Positions 18,113-26,790 of a stretch of 59,801 nucleotides of DNA are shown here, piece by piece. The notes under the pieces were generated by a model, which made no database searches, was not told where the DNA came from, and saw only the letters and a list, made by a program, of their open reading frames with translations. The stretch's first letter is position 1. Every line of letters begins with the position of its first letter. Origin of the DNA: Candidatus Thorarchaeota archaeon (GTDB lineage Archaea; Asgardarchaeota; Thorarchaeia; Thorarchaeales; Thorarchaeaceae); NCBI GenBank assembly GCA_016840685.1, contig JAEORX010000003.1, forward strand, positions 1 to 59,801. Reading direction: 5' to 3'. Both the position numbers and the translations under genes were made by a program.

Positions 18113-19426
18113 ATGAGTAAAGCATATGCACCTAGAGCAGATGCTGTTAAGGCACTAATCCGCTTTGAAGAGTCATCAACTTCAATGAAGGCTATTCTTC
18201 GTGAGATGCAAACCACATCTCCCGACTTATACGTGACTCAGGCACGTACTCAGACATTGGCACTCTCTGTTGTTAGATATAGAAATACTATTGATTTCAT
18301 ATTATCTAGATCATTCAGAACAAAGAAGTTTCATGACTTGAATAAACGAGATCGCAACATTCTACGAATGGCGTTATTTGATTTCAAATGGCTTCAAACA
18401 GACCTCCATGATATACTGATTTTCTATCCAGAGATTGAGTCATACTACATGAACGAGTTCAGTAATGCTGTTAAATTCAACCTGGATGAGTCTATCAAGG
18501 AGCTGCAGGAGATCAATCAACTGAGTCTGAAATACTCCCATCCTACTTTCCTTGTGAGAACACTTCTTGACAATCTCAATCATATTGATACTATTCAGTT
18601 GATGCACGCAAACAATCAAAACCGCATCTATTACATTCGACCTAACAGGCTATATGATGATTCTGAATCAGTCTTAGATTCTCTTGAAAATGTTAAGCTT
18701 CAGAGAGACCCTGAATTACCTGAAGTTTCAAGAGTATTACATGGAATCGATGCAATAGTCACCTCAAAGCTGTTCAAGGATGGTCGAGTACTTGTTCAGG
18801 ACAAGGCTAGCGTCATGGCAGTCAATGCCCTTAATCCTCAACCTGGTGAGAAGATATGGGATGCGTGTGCTGCACCGGGAATGAAGACCCAATTAATTGC
18901 AGAGAGGATGGAAGGCCATGGAGAAATTATCGCCACCGATGTGTATGAAGAAAGAGTGAAGATGGCAAGTGAGCGGTCTCAACATCTCAATGCTGCGCAG
19001 ATTGAGTGGATCAAAGCTGATGCAACTAAGCCGGTCATTCAAGATGCCGATAAGATTCTGATTGATGCTCCATGCAGTTCTACTGGAATCCTGCAAACAT
19101 ACCCATCATTCAAATGGCGTTTGAATAAGGATACTCTCTTTGCATTGATGACAGTGCAGAACAAGATTCTAGATGCGATTCTGACAGCATATGCAGAGAA
19201 ACCTGGAACAGAGATTGTATTTTCGACCTGTTCAATTCTCCCACATGAGGGTGAATCTCAGATTGATTCTACGATGCAGCGGCATAATATCGAACTCCTT
19301 CAACCTTTAGCCTATGGAAGCTCAGGTTACTCCAAGTTTAATTGTTCAAGGATGGTTCAACGTTTATTCCCTCACAAACATCATACGAGTGGATTCTTTG
19401 TTGCTCGATTTAGGGTCACGCGTTGA
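18113..19426 (+). CDS. RsmB/NOL1/NOP2-type RNA cytosine-5 methyltransferase
   Basis: 437 residues from ATG 18113; a TTG at 18080 would add 11 residues without a better ribosome site. Residues about 5-150 form a NusB-like helical RNA-binding domain, and the C-terminal half is the SAM-dependent methyltransferase: DACAAPGMKTQLIAE (SAM loop), KADATKP, DAPCSSTGIL and FSTCSILPHEGE. Both conserved cysteines (PC and TC) used for catalysis and product release are present. Members methylate C5 of cytosine in rRNA or tRNA; the exact target cannot be stated. It overlaps the 3' end of the convergent TPR gene by 11 bases. Confidence 0.92.
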   Translation: MSKAYAPRADAVKALIRFEESSTSMKAILREMQTTSPDLYVTQARTQTLALSVVRYRNTIDFILSRSFRTKKFHDLNKRDRNILRMALFDFKWLQTDLHDILIFYPEIESYYMNEFSNAVKFNLDESIKELQEINQLSLKYSHPTFLVRTLLDNLNHIDTIQLMHANNQNRIYYIRPNRLYDDSESVLDSLENVKLQRDPELPEVSRVLHGIDAIVTSKLFKDGRVLVQDKASVMAVNALNPQPGEKIWDACAAPGMKTQLIAERMEGHGEIIATDVYEERVKMASERSQHLNAAQIEWIKADATKPVIQDADKILIDAPCSSTGILQTYPSFKWRLNKDTLFALMTVQNKILDAILTAYAEKPGTEIVFSTCSILPHEGESQIDSTMQRHNIELLQPLAYGSSGYSKFNCSRMVQRLFPHKHHTSGFFVARFRVTR

Positions 19427-20354
19427 TTCTTCTTTCTACGGACTCCATCACTCTACGTGCAAACTCTCTATCATCTTTGAATGACCATGGGATTTCGAGG
19501 AATAGCTTATTCACTGATATCATAAGGTCAGAGTCACGATTGATCATTGCTTTGAAGACTAGTTTTGTCCATTCAAAACAGGGATGTTCTTGGAACGTCT
19601 GAGTTTCTCCTGATTCTGCAGCAATCTTTGTTAGATATGCCATGCCCTCTTTTGGTTTTCCTAGCATGAGATCTGCCAGGGCGCCCATGCACGCAAGAGT
19701 CACTGCATTCTTGATCATCCCTGATTTGATATAGGATGCAGCTCCATCCTTATACTCCTCAGCCTTTTTAGTATATAATGAACGACCATGACTGATTATC
19801 AAATCCCTTGTGTCATCTCTTGGACTCGCCTTTTTGAGACTGACCCCTCCAAGAACTGCTGCCTTAAGCTCAGCTTGTACTTCTGTTGTTGGTTTGCGCT
19901 CATTTATTTTCTCTATTTTATCAATGAGTGCTTCTCCTGTTTCAGCAAGAATCTCTTTTATCTCGATGTTAGTGAGAGATGGATCATTATCCGCCAGTCC
20001 CTCTTCGTACAATTCTCGAGCAGCTCGGAATAGGTCATAGGCTTTCTCTACAAGGTCGTTTTTGTTGGCAAAATTAATGGCTTTGATATAGGATTGAATT
20101 GCATTGTCTGTTTCGCCAAGATTCTCGAACTGAGCTGCAGACTCTATTAACCAGGGAAAGGCATCTGTGCTATTCGTGTCAATTGCATCTTGACCTCTGG
20201 CAAGGGAGCTATAGGCATCAATACAAATAGTAGCCATGTCTGGCTTCTTGCACTTAGCTTCAGCCTCTTTCTTTGAGAGTTTCAGGCCTCTGAGTCTACA
20301 ATATGGCTCATCATCTGTGATCCCTAGCCAAGTGCATCTACCTTCAGTTGCCAA
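19416..20354 (-). CDS. alpha-SNAP/TPR-like helical repeat protein with N-terminal cysteines
   Basis: 312 residues from TTG 20354 with only a weak GTGAGAG upstream. The first 45 residues contain four cysteines (CTWLG, YCRLRG, KCKKPD, TICIDAY), possibly a metal site. The rest is helical, and FPWLIESAAQFENLGETDNA with IQSYIKAINFANKNDLVEKA and YDLFRAARELYEEG reads like TPR/alpha-SNAP repeats. Alpha-SNAP itself is a SNARE-disassembly adaptor; the resemblance here is at the level of repeat pattern only. It is transcribed opposite to the flanking genes. Cytosolic adaptor role inferred. Confidence 0.65.
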   Translation of the reverse strand: MATEGRCTWLGITDDEPYCRLRGLKLSKKEAEAKCKKPDMATICIDAYSSLARGQDAIDTNSTDAFPWLIESAAQFENLGETDNAIQSYIKAINFANKNDLVEKAYDLFRAARELYEEGLADNDPSLTNIEIKEILAETGEALIDKIEKINERKPTTEVQAELKAAVLGGVSLKKASPRDDTRDLIISHGRSLYTKKAEEYKDGAASYIKSGMIKNAVTLACMGALADLMLGKPKEGMAYLTKIAAESGETQTFQEHPCFEWTKLVFKAMINRDSDLMISVNKLFLEIPWSFKDDREFARRVMESVERRINA

Positions 20355-20473
20355 ACAACTCTCACTTCCAAGATGTCTACGTCATGATGCTACTTGAGTG
20401 TTAAAAAACCAACCCTCGCTGTATCGTTATCTTTAACTGCAGTCAGAAAAGGCAAGAATTAGAGGTATCTACA

Positions 20474-20881
20474 CTGAATGATGATGAAACCGAGCTCGCC
20501 ATGATTAGAAGGAAAAAGATGGCCGAGCTGGTTGCCCGAGAAAAAAAGATGAAGGAACAAAAAGAGAAGCAGGAGAAGACCGATGTTGAACGCACTAAAC
20601 TCCTTCAGAGATTTCTTGCTGTAGATGCCATAGACTACCTCTCATCACTTAAGAACAACGAACCGCATATCGGAAAACGCGTGGAAGATATTATTCTTTA
20701 TCTCATCGTGTATCGTGGCTTACGCCAGACGATTACCCAGCTTGATATTCGCTATGTTGAACGGCAAGTGAAGGGTGAGGGGCCAAAGATTCGTGTTCAA
20801 CGTGATGGAGAAACTTCTGACTTCGGAGCTTATGTCAGGGAGGCAATTAAAGAGAGTTCGAATAACTCTAACAACGACTAG
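20474..20881 (+). CDS. PDCD5-like DNA-binding protein, apparent CTG start
   Basis: About 135 residues. The N-terminal helix (LNDDETELAMIRRKKMAELV) and compact helical core match the PDCD5/TFAR19 family of small basic DNA-binding proteins conserved in archaea and eukaryotes. The first in-frame ATG (20501) lies inside the conserved IRRKKMAEL segment and has no ribosome site, whereas AGAGGT at 20461-20466 is ideally placed for CTG 20474, giving the usual acidic leader. The C-terminus is longer than typical (QVKGEGPKIRVQRDGETSDF then an Asn-rich tail). It ends 4 bases into the convergent coiled-coil gene. Confidence 0.82.
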   Translation: MNDDETELAMIRRKKMAELVAREKKMKEQKEKQEKTDVERTKLLQRFLAVDAIDYLSSLKNNEPHIGKRVEDIILYLIVYRGLRQTITQLDIRYVERQVKGEGPKIRVQRDGETSDFGAYVREAIKESSNNSNND

Positions 20882-21780
20882 GTCATCGAATTTGCTCGCA
20901 ATCTCCAATCTCTAATCATGTACAGCAACTCTTCTCTATTGCCCGCTTGTTTCTTCCACATATCCGCTGTTCTTCTCATCTGAAACACTAGGGCACCTCC
21001 ACGTGTCAACTTTTGCTCAAGAATTTCAACAGCTGTCACAAGGGCGCTGACTATACTGCCTTGATCATCGGTATTGCTGAGGAACTCCTCTAGCCCCGCA
21101 AAGATTGCATCTGGACTCATTGATAACCAGTCATCCCGAGGAACTCCGAGTTCCCGGTATTTTTTGGCAGGGATAGCGGTAGTCCCATCCTTGATTTCGA
21201 TCTCTCCAGCAACCTGAAGTTCATCGACTATCTCTGTGGCTTTCGACACATCCACGATTAGTGTTGAAGCTATCTCATCGATTCTAATCGACTTTCGATG
21301 CAGGACCATATTCAGAACTCTATACTTGGGGTCTCCTACTTCTGAGAGTACATCATGCAGTTTCTCAAGCGATTGTTCCTCATTCCTCAATACTGATGTT
21401 GCCACCTGTGAGAAGATTTTCAAGTCATTCTCAAGTCTGGCTATTCTCTGCGCTGCCAAACTAAGTTCCTCCCTCATTATATTTCCATTTTGACTTGGAT
21501 TCTTCTTCAATAGTTGTTGTGACTGATCAGCTCTCATGTTTTGCATTTCCTTCCCAACTGCATCTAAGATACTCTTCGTCTTTGTGAGTTCAGAAGTAAG
21601 CATCTGAATCTCCGAATCCTTTTGCTCAACCAACGCTTGTAGTTGTTTCACTTGATCTCCTAGTTGGTGAGCTCTTTTTTGAGAGCCTCCAAGTTGGGCT
21701 TGCAGCGCCTCTAATTGCTGGTTCAGAGAAACAATTTGCATTGTCTTATCTCTTAAGCGTTCATTAATATCATCTGACAT
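20878..21780 (-). CDS. coiled-coil protein with winged-helix domain
   Basis: 300 residues from ATG 21780. Residues about 1-140 are a long coiled coil (LNQQLEALQAQLGGSQKR and LVEQKDSEIQMLTSELTKTK). A winged-helix-like segment follows near residues 165-225 (RVLNMVLHRKSIRIDEIAST, then SKATEIVDELQVAGEIEIKD), and the C-terminal 80 residues are helical. It is probably a DNA-binding or scaffold protein, but no family name can be given. Its 3' end touches the PDCD5-like gene and its start faces TatD. Confidence 0.65.
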   Translation of the reverse strand: MSDDINERLRDKTMQIVSLNQQLEALQAQLGGSQKRAHQLGDQVKQLQALVEQKDSEIQMLTSELTKTKSILDAVGKEMQNMRADQSQQLLKKNPSQNGNIMREELSLAAQRIARLENDLKIFSQVATSVLRNEEQSLEKLHDVLSEVGDPKYRVLNMVLHRKSIRIDEIASTLIVDVSKATEIVDELQVAGEIEIKDGTTAIPAKKYRELGVPRDDWLSMSPDAIFAGLEEFLSNTDDQGSIVSALVTAVEILEQKLTRGGALVFQMRRTADMWKKQAGNREELLYMIRDWRLRANSMT

Positions 21781-21858
21781 TGTGGTCCCTACTTTGAGGC
21801 CCATACCCATCGATAATTAAAGGCGTCTCGTCTGAAGTACTATGGGGCGCACCCAACA

Positions 21859-22611
21859 TTGGACTTATTCGACTCGCACACACACATCGATATGCCACAC
21901 TTTCAGAATGACCGCCCAAGGGTCATTCAAAGAGCAAAAGATGCAGGGCTTGTAGGGATGGTGACATGCTCCATAGGTTCTGCTTCTTTTCGTAGAACCT
22001 TGGGAATTGTTAAGAAATATAGTGGGTTCATTCACCATTCTGCAGGCTGTAGCGTGTCGCAACTGACTGAGAATGAGGCAAAGAAGATTGAAGCTCTCAT
22101 CCAGAAATATTCCAATGAGATTGTGGCCATTGGTGAGGTGGGTTTGGACTATCACTGGATAAAGGACCCCGTTGGTCGGAAAAATCAAGAGCCCCTATTT
22201 GGAATGTTCATCGACCTTGCTGTAGATCTAGAATTACCAATTGTGATTCATTCACGTAAGGCTGAAACAGAGGCTGTGAACATCCTTGAGCAGAGATTCT
22301 CTGGAGATGTACTCATGCATTGTTTTGACGGTCCTCAAGAAACAGCCAAGAGAGTCGCAGAAAATAGTTGGTTCATCACTCTACCTGCGAATTTCGGAAA
22401 GTACAGAAATCGCAGAGAAGCTGCAAAGATTCTACCACTGGAGCAGATCCTCCTTGAAACTGATGGTCCATATCTTTCACCAACAACTGAGAGAAACGAG
22501 CCAGCAAACATATCATATGGCGTTGAGAGTTTGAGTAAACTCCTTGATCTATCCCCTGAGGATGTTGCCCACGCAACAACCCAGAATGCTCTCCGATTCT
22601 ACAAATTATAG
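21859..22611 (+). CDS. TatD-family metal-dependent DNase
   Basis: 250 residues from TTG 21859; no in-frame ATG precedes the conserved N-terminus. All TatD motifs are seen in order: DSHTHIDMPHF (metal HxH), GEVGLDYHW, PIVIHSRKAE, VLMHCFDG and LLETDGPYLSP. The family has a TIM-barrel with two metals and 3'-5' exonuclease/DNase activity linked to DNA repair. Length is normal. Followed by the PAC2 gene on the same strand 48 bases later. Confidence 0.93.
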   Translation: MDLFDSHTHIDMPHFQNDRPRVIQRAKDAGLVGMVTCSIGSASFRRTLGIVKKYSGFIHHSAGCSVSQLTENEAKKIEALIQKYSNEIVAIGEVGLDYHWIKDPVGRKNQEPLFGMFIDLAVDLELPIVIHSRKAETEAVNILEQRFSGDVLMHCFDGPQETAKRVAENSWFITLPANFGKYRNRREAAKILPLEQILLETDGPYLSPTTERNEPANISYGVESLSKLLDLSPEDVAHATTQNALRFYKL

Positions 22612-22659
22612 AGGTACCTAACCCAAAGTACCAAATGGTTTCTTTCTTACTAATAAGAT

Positions 22660-23448
22660 ATGTATACACGCCGCTTTATGGATGTAGATGCATCATCTTT
22701 GAAAGCTCCAATTGGCATTGTGGGTCTACCTGGAATTGCTAATGTTGGAAAAATAGCAATTCAGACGCTAACAAGAGTCCTTGATGCAAAACATATGATG
22801 GACTTCTTTAGTAATGACTTTCCGCCGCGTATCATTGTCACTAAGGGGATATCCCACTGTCCAAAATCATCAATCTACCTGTATCGAGCTGCACCAGATG
22901 AACCACATGATTTACTCATTCTGACTGCTGATTTCCAACCTGCATCAGGCTCTGGTGTCTACGAGTATGCTGACTATGTAGCTAGTGAGTTCTCAAGCCT
23001 TGGTGTTAGGGAGATGTATTCACTAGCAGCATATGAACAAGGATACCAAGAGTACTTTGGTGCATTTCCATCGCCGCCCAGGGTATATGTTTCAGCAAGT
23101 TCTCAGAACCTTCTAGATAGGATCTCTCGAGCTGATGGTATGATTGCTACAGAAGAAGGTGTTGTTGTAGGGGCAAATGGTGTCATCCCGAGTTGGGCTG
23201 CCTCCGTTTATGATATGGAAGGTGCATGTCTTCTAGGCGAAACGATGGGTGTGATCAAAGCTGATTACAGAGCGGCACGGGTTCTATTGGAAAAATTGAC
23301 AGATTTAGTTGGTATTAAGGCTCATTTTGATATAATTGATACTGAGGTAGAGAAAGTTGTCGAATTCATTGAGTGGGCAATGGAAGAGATTGCTCAGAAA
23401 GGTCCACCATCTGATGATTCAAGTCCTTCAGACCGTTACATAGGATAA
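22660..23448 (+). CDS. PAC2-family proteasome-assembly chaperone homologue
   Basis: 262 residues. The N-terminal PIGIVGLPGIANVGKIAIQT motif and the later EGVVVGANGVIPSWAASVYD and EGACLLGETMG segments define the PAC2 fold. Archaeal PbaA/PbaB relatives bind proteasome alpha subunits through a C-terminal HbYX motif, but this protein ends in PSDRYIG, where the tyrosine is not followed by a free terminal residue, so proteasome docking is uncertain. The gene is preceded by an AT-rich stretch ending AATAAGAT directly before ATG, as in a leaderless transcript. Confidence 0.88.
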   Translation: MYTRRFMDVDASSLKAPIGIVGLPGIANVGKIAIQTLTRVLDAKHMMDFFSNDFPPRIIVTKGISHCPKSSIYLYRAAPDEPHDLLILTADFQPASGSGVYEYADYVASEFSSLGVREMYSLAAYEQGYQEYFGAFPSPPRVYVSASSQNLLDRISRADGMIATEEGVVVGANGVIPSWAASVYDMEGACLLGETMGVIKADYRAARVLLEKLTDLVGIKAHFDIIDTEVEKVVEFIEWAMEEIAQKGPPSDDSSPSDRYIG

Positions 23449-23449
23449 T

Positions 23450-23647
23450 TCATTCAACAAGGTCTGGGTGTAGTATATCAGTGATCCATGCTTGACTATC
23501 GAGGTTGATATAGAAATAATGCTTCTCGTGTTTGACCTTAACTGTGAAAGGAAATCTCTCAGCTTTTTTGAGCACATCAGGAGGTACCCTCAACACAGTT
23601 CTTTTCGAGCATATCGGACATTTTGCATATCTTTCAAACGACACCAT
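23450..23647 (-). CDS. small CxxC protein
   Basis: 65 residues from ATG 23647 with GAGGTGAT immediately upstream. It has one CPIC motif (KCPICSKRTVLRVPP) followed by a basic beta-rich part (KHEKHYFYINLDSQAWITDI). With only one Cys pair it may bind metal as a dimer or with histidines. It ends one base after the PAC2 stop on the opposite strand. Likely cotranscribed with the next gene upstream (24059-23655). Function unknown. Confidence 0.65.
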   Translation of the reverse strand: MVSFERYAKCPICSKRTVLRVPPDVLKKAERFPFTVKVKHEKHYFYINLDSQAWITDILHPDLVE

Positions 23648-23654
23648 TATCACC

Positions 23655-24059
23655 TCATCCTACAGTAGAATCATCACTAAGAATAATCATCGTTTCGTAT
23701 GATTCAGGATTCTCAAGAGCATCTGTAAAGAGTCCAAGCAAGTATTCGGAGCTCTGTTGAGCAACATTCATTGAATCAATAGCCACAATTCGTAGATTCT
23801 CATATACTCCTGATTCAGCTAGGAACTTTGTAGTCACGCCATCAACTGAGATTCTTAGAATTAGGAACTTCGCAAAATCCTTAAACTCATTCTTCGGTCC
23901 TTTGAGTTTTCCTTGAATCCTGATTACTCTGTTGTTATTCATAACATTATCAAGTAGGTATTCTCTAATTATTTGGTTACCCACTTTTCGACGGATGTCG
24001 ATGAACTCATCTATGTCTGAATCATCCTTTTGAAGTTTCCAAGTCAGTCCTGAGTTCAT
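23655..24059 (-). CDS. hypothetical protein
   Basis: 134 residues from ATG 24059 (MNSGLTWKLQ); the frame runs to 24116 but the upstream part overlaps the opposite gene's leader. No domain recognised. The sequence alternates strands and helices, with IRIQGKLKGPKNEFKDFAKF and a hydrophobic NLRIVAIDSMNVAQ, and ends in acidic LSDDSTVG. It lies 7 bases before the small CxxC protein and probably forms a two-gene unit with it. Confidence 0.55.
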   Translation of the reverse strand: MNSGLTWKLQKDDSDIDEFIDIRRKVGNQIIREYLLDNVMNNNRVIRIQGKLKGPKNEFKDFAKFLILRISVDGVTTKFLAESGVYENLRIVAIDSMNVAQQSSEYLLGLFTDALENPESYETMIILSDDSTVG

Positions 24060-24195
24060 CTCGCACCAATAGAATAGTAATTTCCATGGAATATAGAGGT
24101 TGTCTATGCGTATCAAACTCCTTTACAAGCGCGGAATATCTTTATTTATTAGCGCGCATTCCTGTCTTCAGAAGGTTCAGGACGGAGTCATAAGA

Positions 24196-24906
24196 ATGCA
24201 GACAGTAGACATGGTTATCCGAGAAGTGCACGCAGGACTGTGGTTCCTAGTTGTAGGATACTACTTCTTTCTATTCATTTTTTTGCTGTTCTTCCGTTGG
24301 AGAAAAACTGGCAATCCGTTCCAGTTTGCTATGGCAATGTTCTTCTTATTATTAGCCATTGGCCGCTGTTTCTACTTCGTCGGAGACTTCTATGCAGATC
24401 CTCAAAGTCTGACGGGCACACTATCTGGTTATTCTCCCTTCCTTGGTGAATCCCCGTTCTGGCTTATGGCTGGCGCCTTCTTCCAATGGATGGCACTAGC
24501 ACTGTTGTCTGCTACTGCGGGATTCATGATTTTTGGTAAGCGCTGGGCAGAGATCGGATTCGCTATTCCAGCTGTTGGTATTGGCTTTGTTCTCGGTTTC
24601 ATTCCACTTGATGCCACAACAAGAGTGCTTCTCTCAGGGACCGCAGGTGCCATCTATGCGCTTTTCATACCACTCCTCTTCTGGTACCTTGCATGGCAGT
24701 CAGGGGGTATGTTACGCAGATCCAATCTCTTCCTGGGACTTGGGTTCTTTGTGTTGTTCGCTGGAAGGGTCATTCACGCAGCTCGTTATTTTCTAGCCGA
24801 CTTGGTATTTGGTTCCATAACAATACCCGGGGTCGTGGCACCAGGTCTAATCGTGATTGGGCTGATTCTAATCGCAGCAGGAAATGAATGGGGCCAGTCA
24901 CCATAA
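24196..24906 (+). CDS. seven-transmembrane-segment hypothetical membrane protein
   Basis: 236 residues from ATG 24196 with GGAG 8 bases upstream; the 32 extra codons upstream in frame look non-coding. Hydrophobic stretches at about residues 13-33, 43-62, 92-112, 118-137, 145-163, 175-193 and 205-228 suggest seven membrane helices. Charged residues are few (FRWRKTGN, FGKRWAE). The pattern resembles archaeal seven-helix sensors or MASE-like input domains, but no output domain is attached. Function unknown. Confidence 0.65.
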   Translation: MQTVDMVIREVHAGLWFLVVGYYFFLFIFLLFFRWRKTGNPFQFAMAMFFLLLAIGRCFYFVGDFYADPQSLTGTLSGYSPFLGESPFWLMAGAFFQWMALALLSATAGFMIFGKRWAEIGFAIPAVGIGFVLGFIPLDATTRVLLSGTAGAIYALFIPLLFWYLAWQSGGMLRRSNLFLGLGFFVLFAGRVIHAARYFLADLVFGSITIPGVVAPGLIVIGLILIAAGNEWGQSP

Positions 24907-24970
24907 ACAATTGGAAAGCCAATGAAACACTGAAAAGATCAATTCCAGTGTGGGCTACAAACAGATGATC

Positions 24971-25582
24971 TCAGCCGATCTCTCTCCACTCTAGAATTCT
25001 CATGTCTTCTAGTGTGTTAAGAGACTTCTGAACTTCTTTCATGTGCATTCCGAGTTGGTCTGCGATGTCTCTTGTTGTGAGCTTTCCATCACACTTCTTA
25101 GCAACGTCAAAAGTCACCTGAGTCATCTGTCCTAGGCGTACGAGCATAGGATTGACTTTCCCCTTGAGAACAGGCACAACGATTTTGGTTTCTGATGCAT
25201 GACCATCCTTTGTGATCTCATCAAGTGGTTTGTAAAATGAATCAAATGGCTCAAGGTTGCCATCCCATTCTTGTAACATCGCACCATATTTCTTTGTAAA
25301 GGCATTATTGACTTCACTGAGGACTGCCATTGCAGCATTACCGTCGTCCACCTTGTCTACAGTTGCAGCCACAATTACATTGTCTTTTAGTGAGAGGCAA
25401 ATATCGAAAGCACCAAAATCAATCACATGAACTCGATTTCCATCGCTAAGTTCCCGACCAAATTGTATTAGAGCTGTAAGAAATCCACTAATGAGATTAG
25501 GATCCATGTCGGCTTCGCCATATTTCCTATCAAGGACACAAAGGCCACTGTCGGCAATTAGGATATACACGGCTTGTATCAA
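24971..25582 (-). CDS. longin-like domain with C-terminal winged helix
   Basis: 203 residues from TTG 25582, with GGGAG upstream. The N-terminal ~120 residues (VYILIADSGLCVLDRKYGE, then DPNLISGFLTALIQFGREL) read like a longin/roadblock-type profilin fold: a strand, Gly turn, strand, then a helix with LISGFLTAL. The last 65 residues (TFDVAKKCDGKLTTRDIADQ, then HMKEVQKSLNTLEDMRILEW) are a winged helix. Longin domains occur in eukaryotic trafficking proteins and in Asgard archaea near small GTPases. The fold call is by pattern; the combination suggests a GTPase-linked regulator. Confidence 0.65.
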   Translation of the reverse strand: MIQAVYILIADSGLCVLDRKYGEADMDPNLISGFLTALIQFGRELSDGNRVHVIDFGAFDICLSLKDNVIVAATVDKVDDGNAAMAVLSEVNNAFTKKYGAMLQEWDGNLEPFDSFYKPLDEITKDGHASETKIVVPVLKGKVNPMLVRLGQMTQVTFDVAKKCDGKLTTRDIADQLGMHMKEVQKSLNTLEDMRILEWREIG

Positions 25583-25710
25583 GGTGCGTAGCTCCCACTG
25601 CTGAAATCAGCATGGAGTAGTGCGCGTGGCTTTATATCAATTCGTGTGACCTCCATTTTATTGGGAGAGGTTTATCTGGACTCTTTGTTTCACACATTTT
25701 AGTGACTCTT

Positions 25711-26409
25711 ATGGACACAGCCAAAGACGCTCGAGTGATTCTCCTAGAAGATGCTATCAGACGTTTGAACGAGATTGTCGGTGGTCGAAAACTGAAACTA
25801 CATGTAGACTACACAAGACTGGTAGAAATCCTACAGGAGGTTGGCAGTTTGATATACGAGGTGAAATATTCCTACCTACCAGCAGTTCAGCTTGCGGAAC
25901 TGGAGGCGACAAAGAAGATCGTTGATGGCTTTGTCGCATTCAGAAATGTTTTGGAAACTGCAATCAAAATGTCTGGGTACAAACCGGCAACAGTCAAGGA
26001 GTCACTCAATCTTGCTGATTTATTCTATTCATTTCGCATAGCAGAGAACTTTGTTGACAGGTTGTTAAATTATGATGATGACCCTGGGAATGCCATCGAT
26101 ATTCTTGCAGTTGAGATAAGTCAGACGCACCCAGTTCATGAATCAAAGAACCTCACCGAGTGTCGGTGTACTGACGGTACACGTATCTGGAAGATTGTTA
26201 CCAATATTCAGGGTCTTAAAAAGGGGATGAAACTAGCATGCGCTGTTCTACCGCCAGTTGAGATGATGAACATCGTGAGTGAAGCCATGTTTTTGGGGAG
26301 TGAATCTTTCCCGGATGATACGCCATTGGGTGTCTTGAAGACCCCCTCCCCTTCAGCAGTGAATCAAGCTCGGGCACAGGTTTTACAAATAATGAAGAGG
26401 ATGATGTAG
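25711..26409 (+). CDS. protein with C-terminal tRNA-binding (EMAPII/CsaA-like) domain
   Basis: 232 residues from ATG 25711 (GTG 25702 also in frame). Residues about 1-145 are helical and unassigned. The C-terminal part, IWKIVTNIQGLKKGMKLACA followed by VLPPVEMMNIVSEAMFLGSE, is the OB-fold tRNA-binding domain pattern found in CsaA, MetRS C-termini and EMAPII. Archaeal stand-alone proteins of this size exist. Likely binds tRNA or structured RNA. The MazG-like gene starts at the base after its stop, so the two are cotranscribed. Confidence 0.75.
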   Translation: MDTAKDARVILLEDAIRRLNEIVGGRKLKLHVDYTRLVEILQEVGSLIYEVKYSYLPAVQLAELEATKKIVDGFVAFRNVLETAIKMSGYKPATVKESLNLADLFYSFRIAENFVDRLLNYDDDPGNAIDILAVEISQTHPVHESKNLTECRCTDGTRIWKIVTNIQGLKKGMKLACAVLPPVEMMNIVSEAMFLGSESFPDDTPLGVLKTPSPSAVNQARAQVLQIMKRMM

Positions 26410-26757
26410 ATGCACTTTCGAGAAATCCAAGAAAAATTGCACAAGTTCGATGAAGACCGAGGGTGGAATAAGTTTCCAGCCTCCTTAGTCTTTGCACACC
26501 TGATTGAGGAGTTGGGAGAAATCTCCAGACATATCACTGTAAAGGAGGGGTACAAGGTGATAGGACTTGGTCATAAAGCTCCTGAGAATGAAGAACTTGG
26601 TCGGGAGTTTGCACAAGCCTTCAATCTCTTTGTTCAAATTGCAAATACATTCAATATTGATCTTGAGTCTGTTGTTCTAACAGAGCTCGATATAATGGAG
26701 AAACGATTCTCTGCTGAGAAGTGGTCACATCACATGAACAAAAGGGATTCACAATAG
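26410..26757 (+). CDS. MazG-like NTP pyrophosphohydrolase family protein
   Basis: 115 residues starting directly after the previous stop. The segment FAHLIEELGEISRHITVKEG carries the EExxE part of the all-alpha NTP-PPase site, and ELGREFAQAFNLFVQIANTF is the second helix. In classical MazG proteins the second helix holds ExxD; here the Asp position is Gln (EFAQ), so catalysis may be altered or absent. The family cleans house of non-canonical NTPs. Confidence 0.75.
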   Translation: MHFREIQEKLHKFDEDRGWNKFPASLVFAHLIEELGEISRHITVKEGYKVIGLGHKAPENEELGREFAQAFNLFVQIANTFNIDLESVVLTELDIMEKRFSAEKWSHHMNKRDSQ

Positions 26758-26790
26758 GAGTTCCGCTATATCGCGACAGGATACCAAATC

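Noticed and set aside
24100-24195. N-terminal extension of the seven-helix membrane protein up to ATG 24100
   Set aside because: It overlaps the leader of the opposite gene, has no family-like features, and a good GGAG site precedes ATG 24196.
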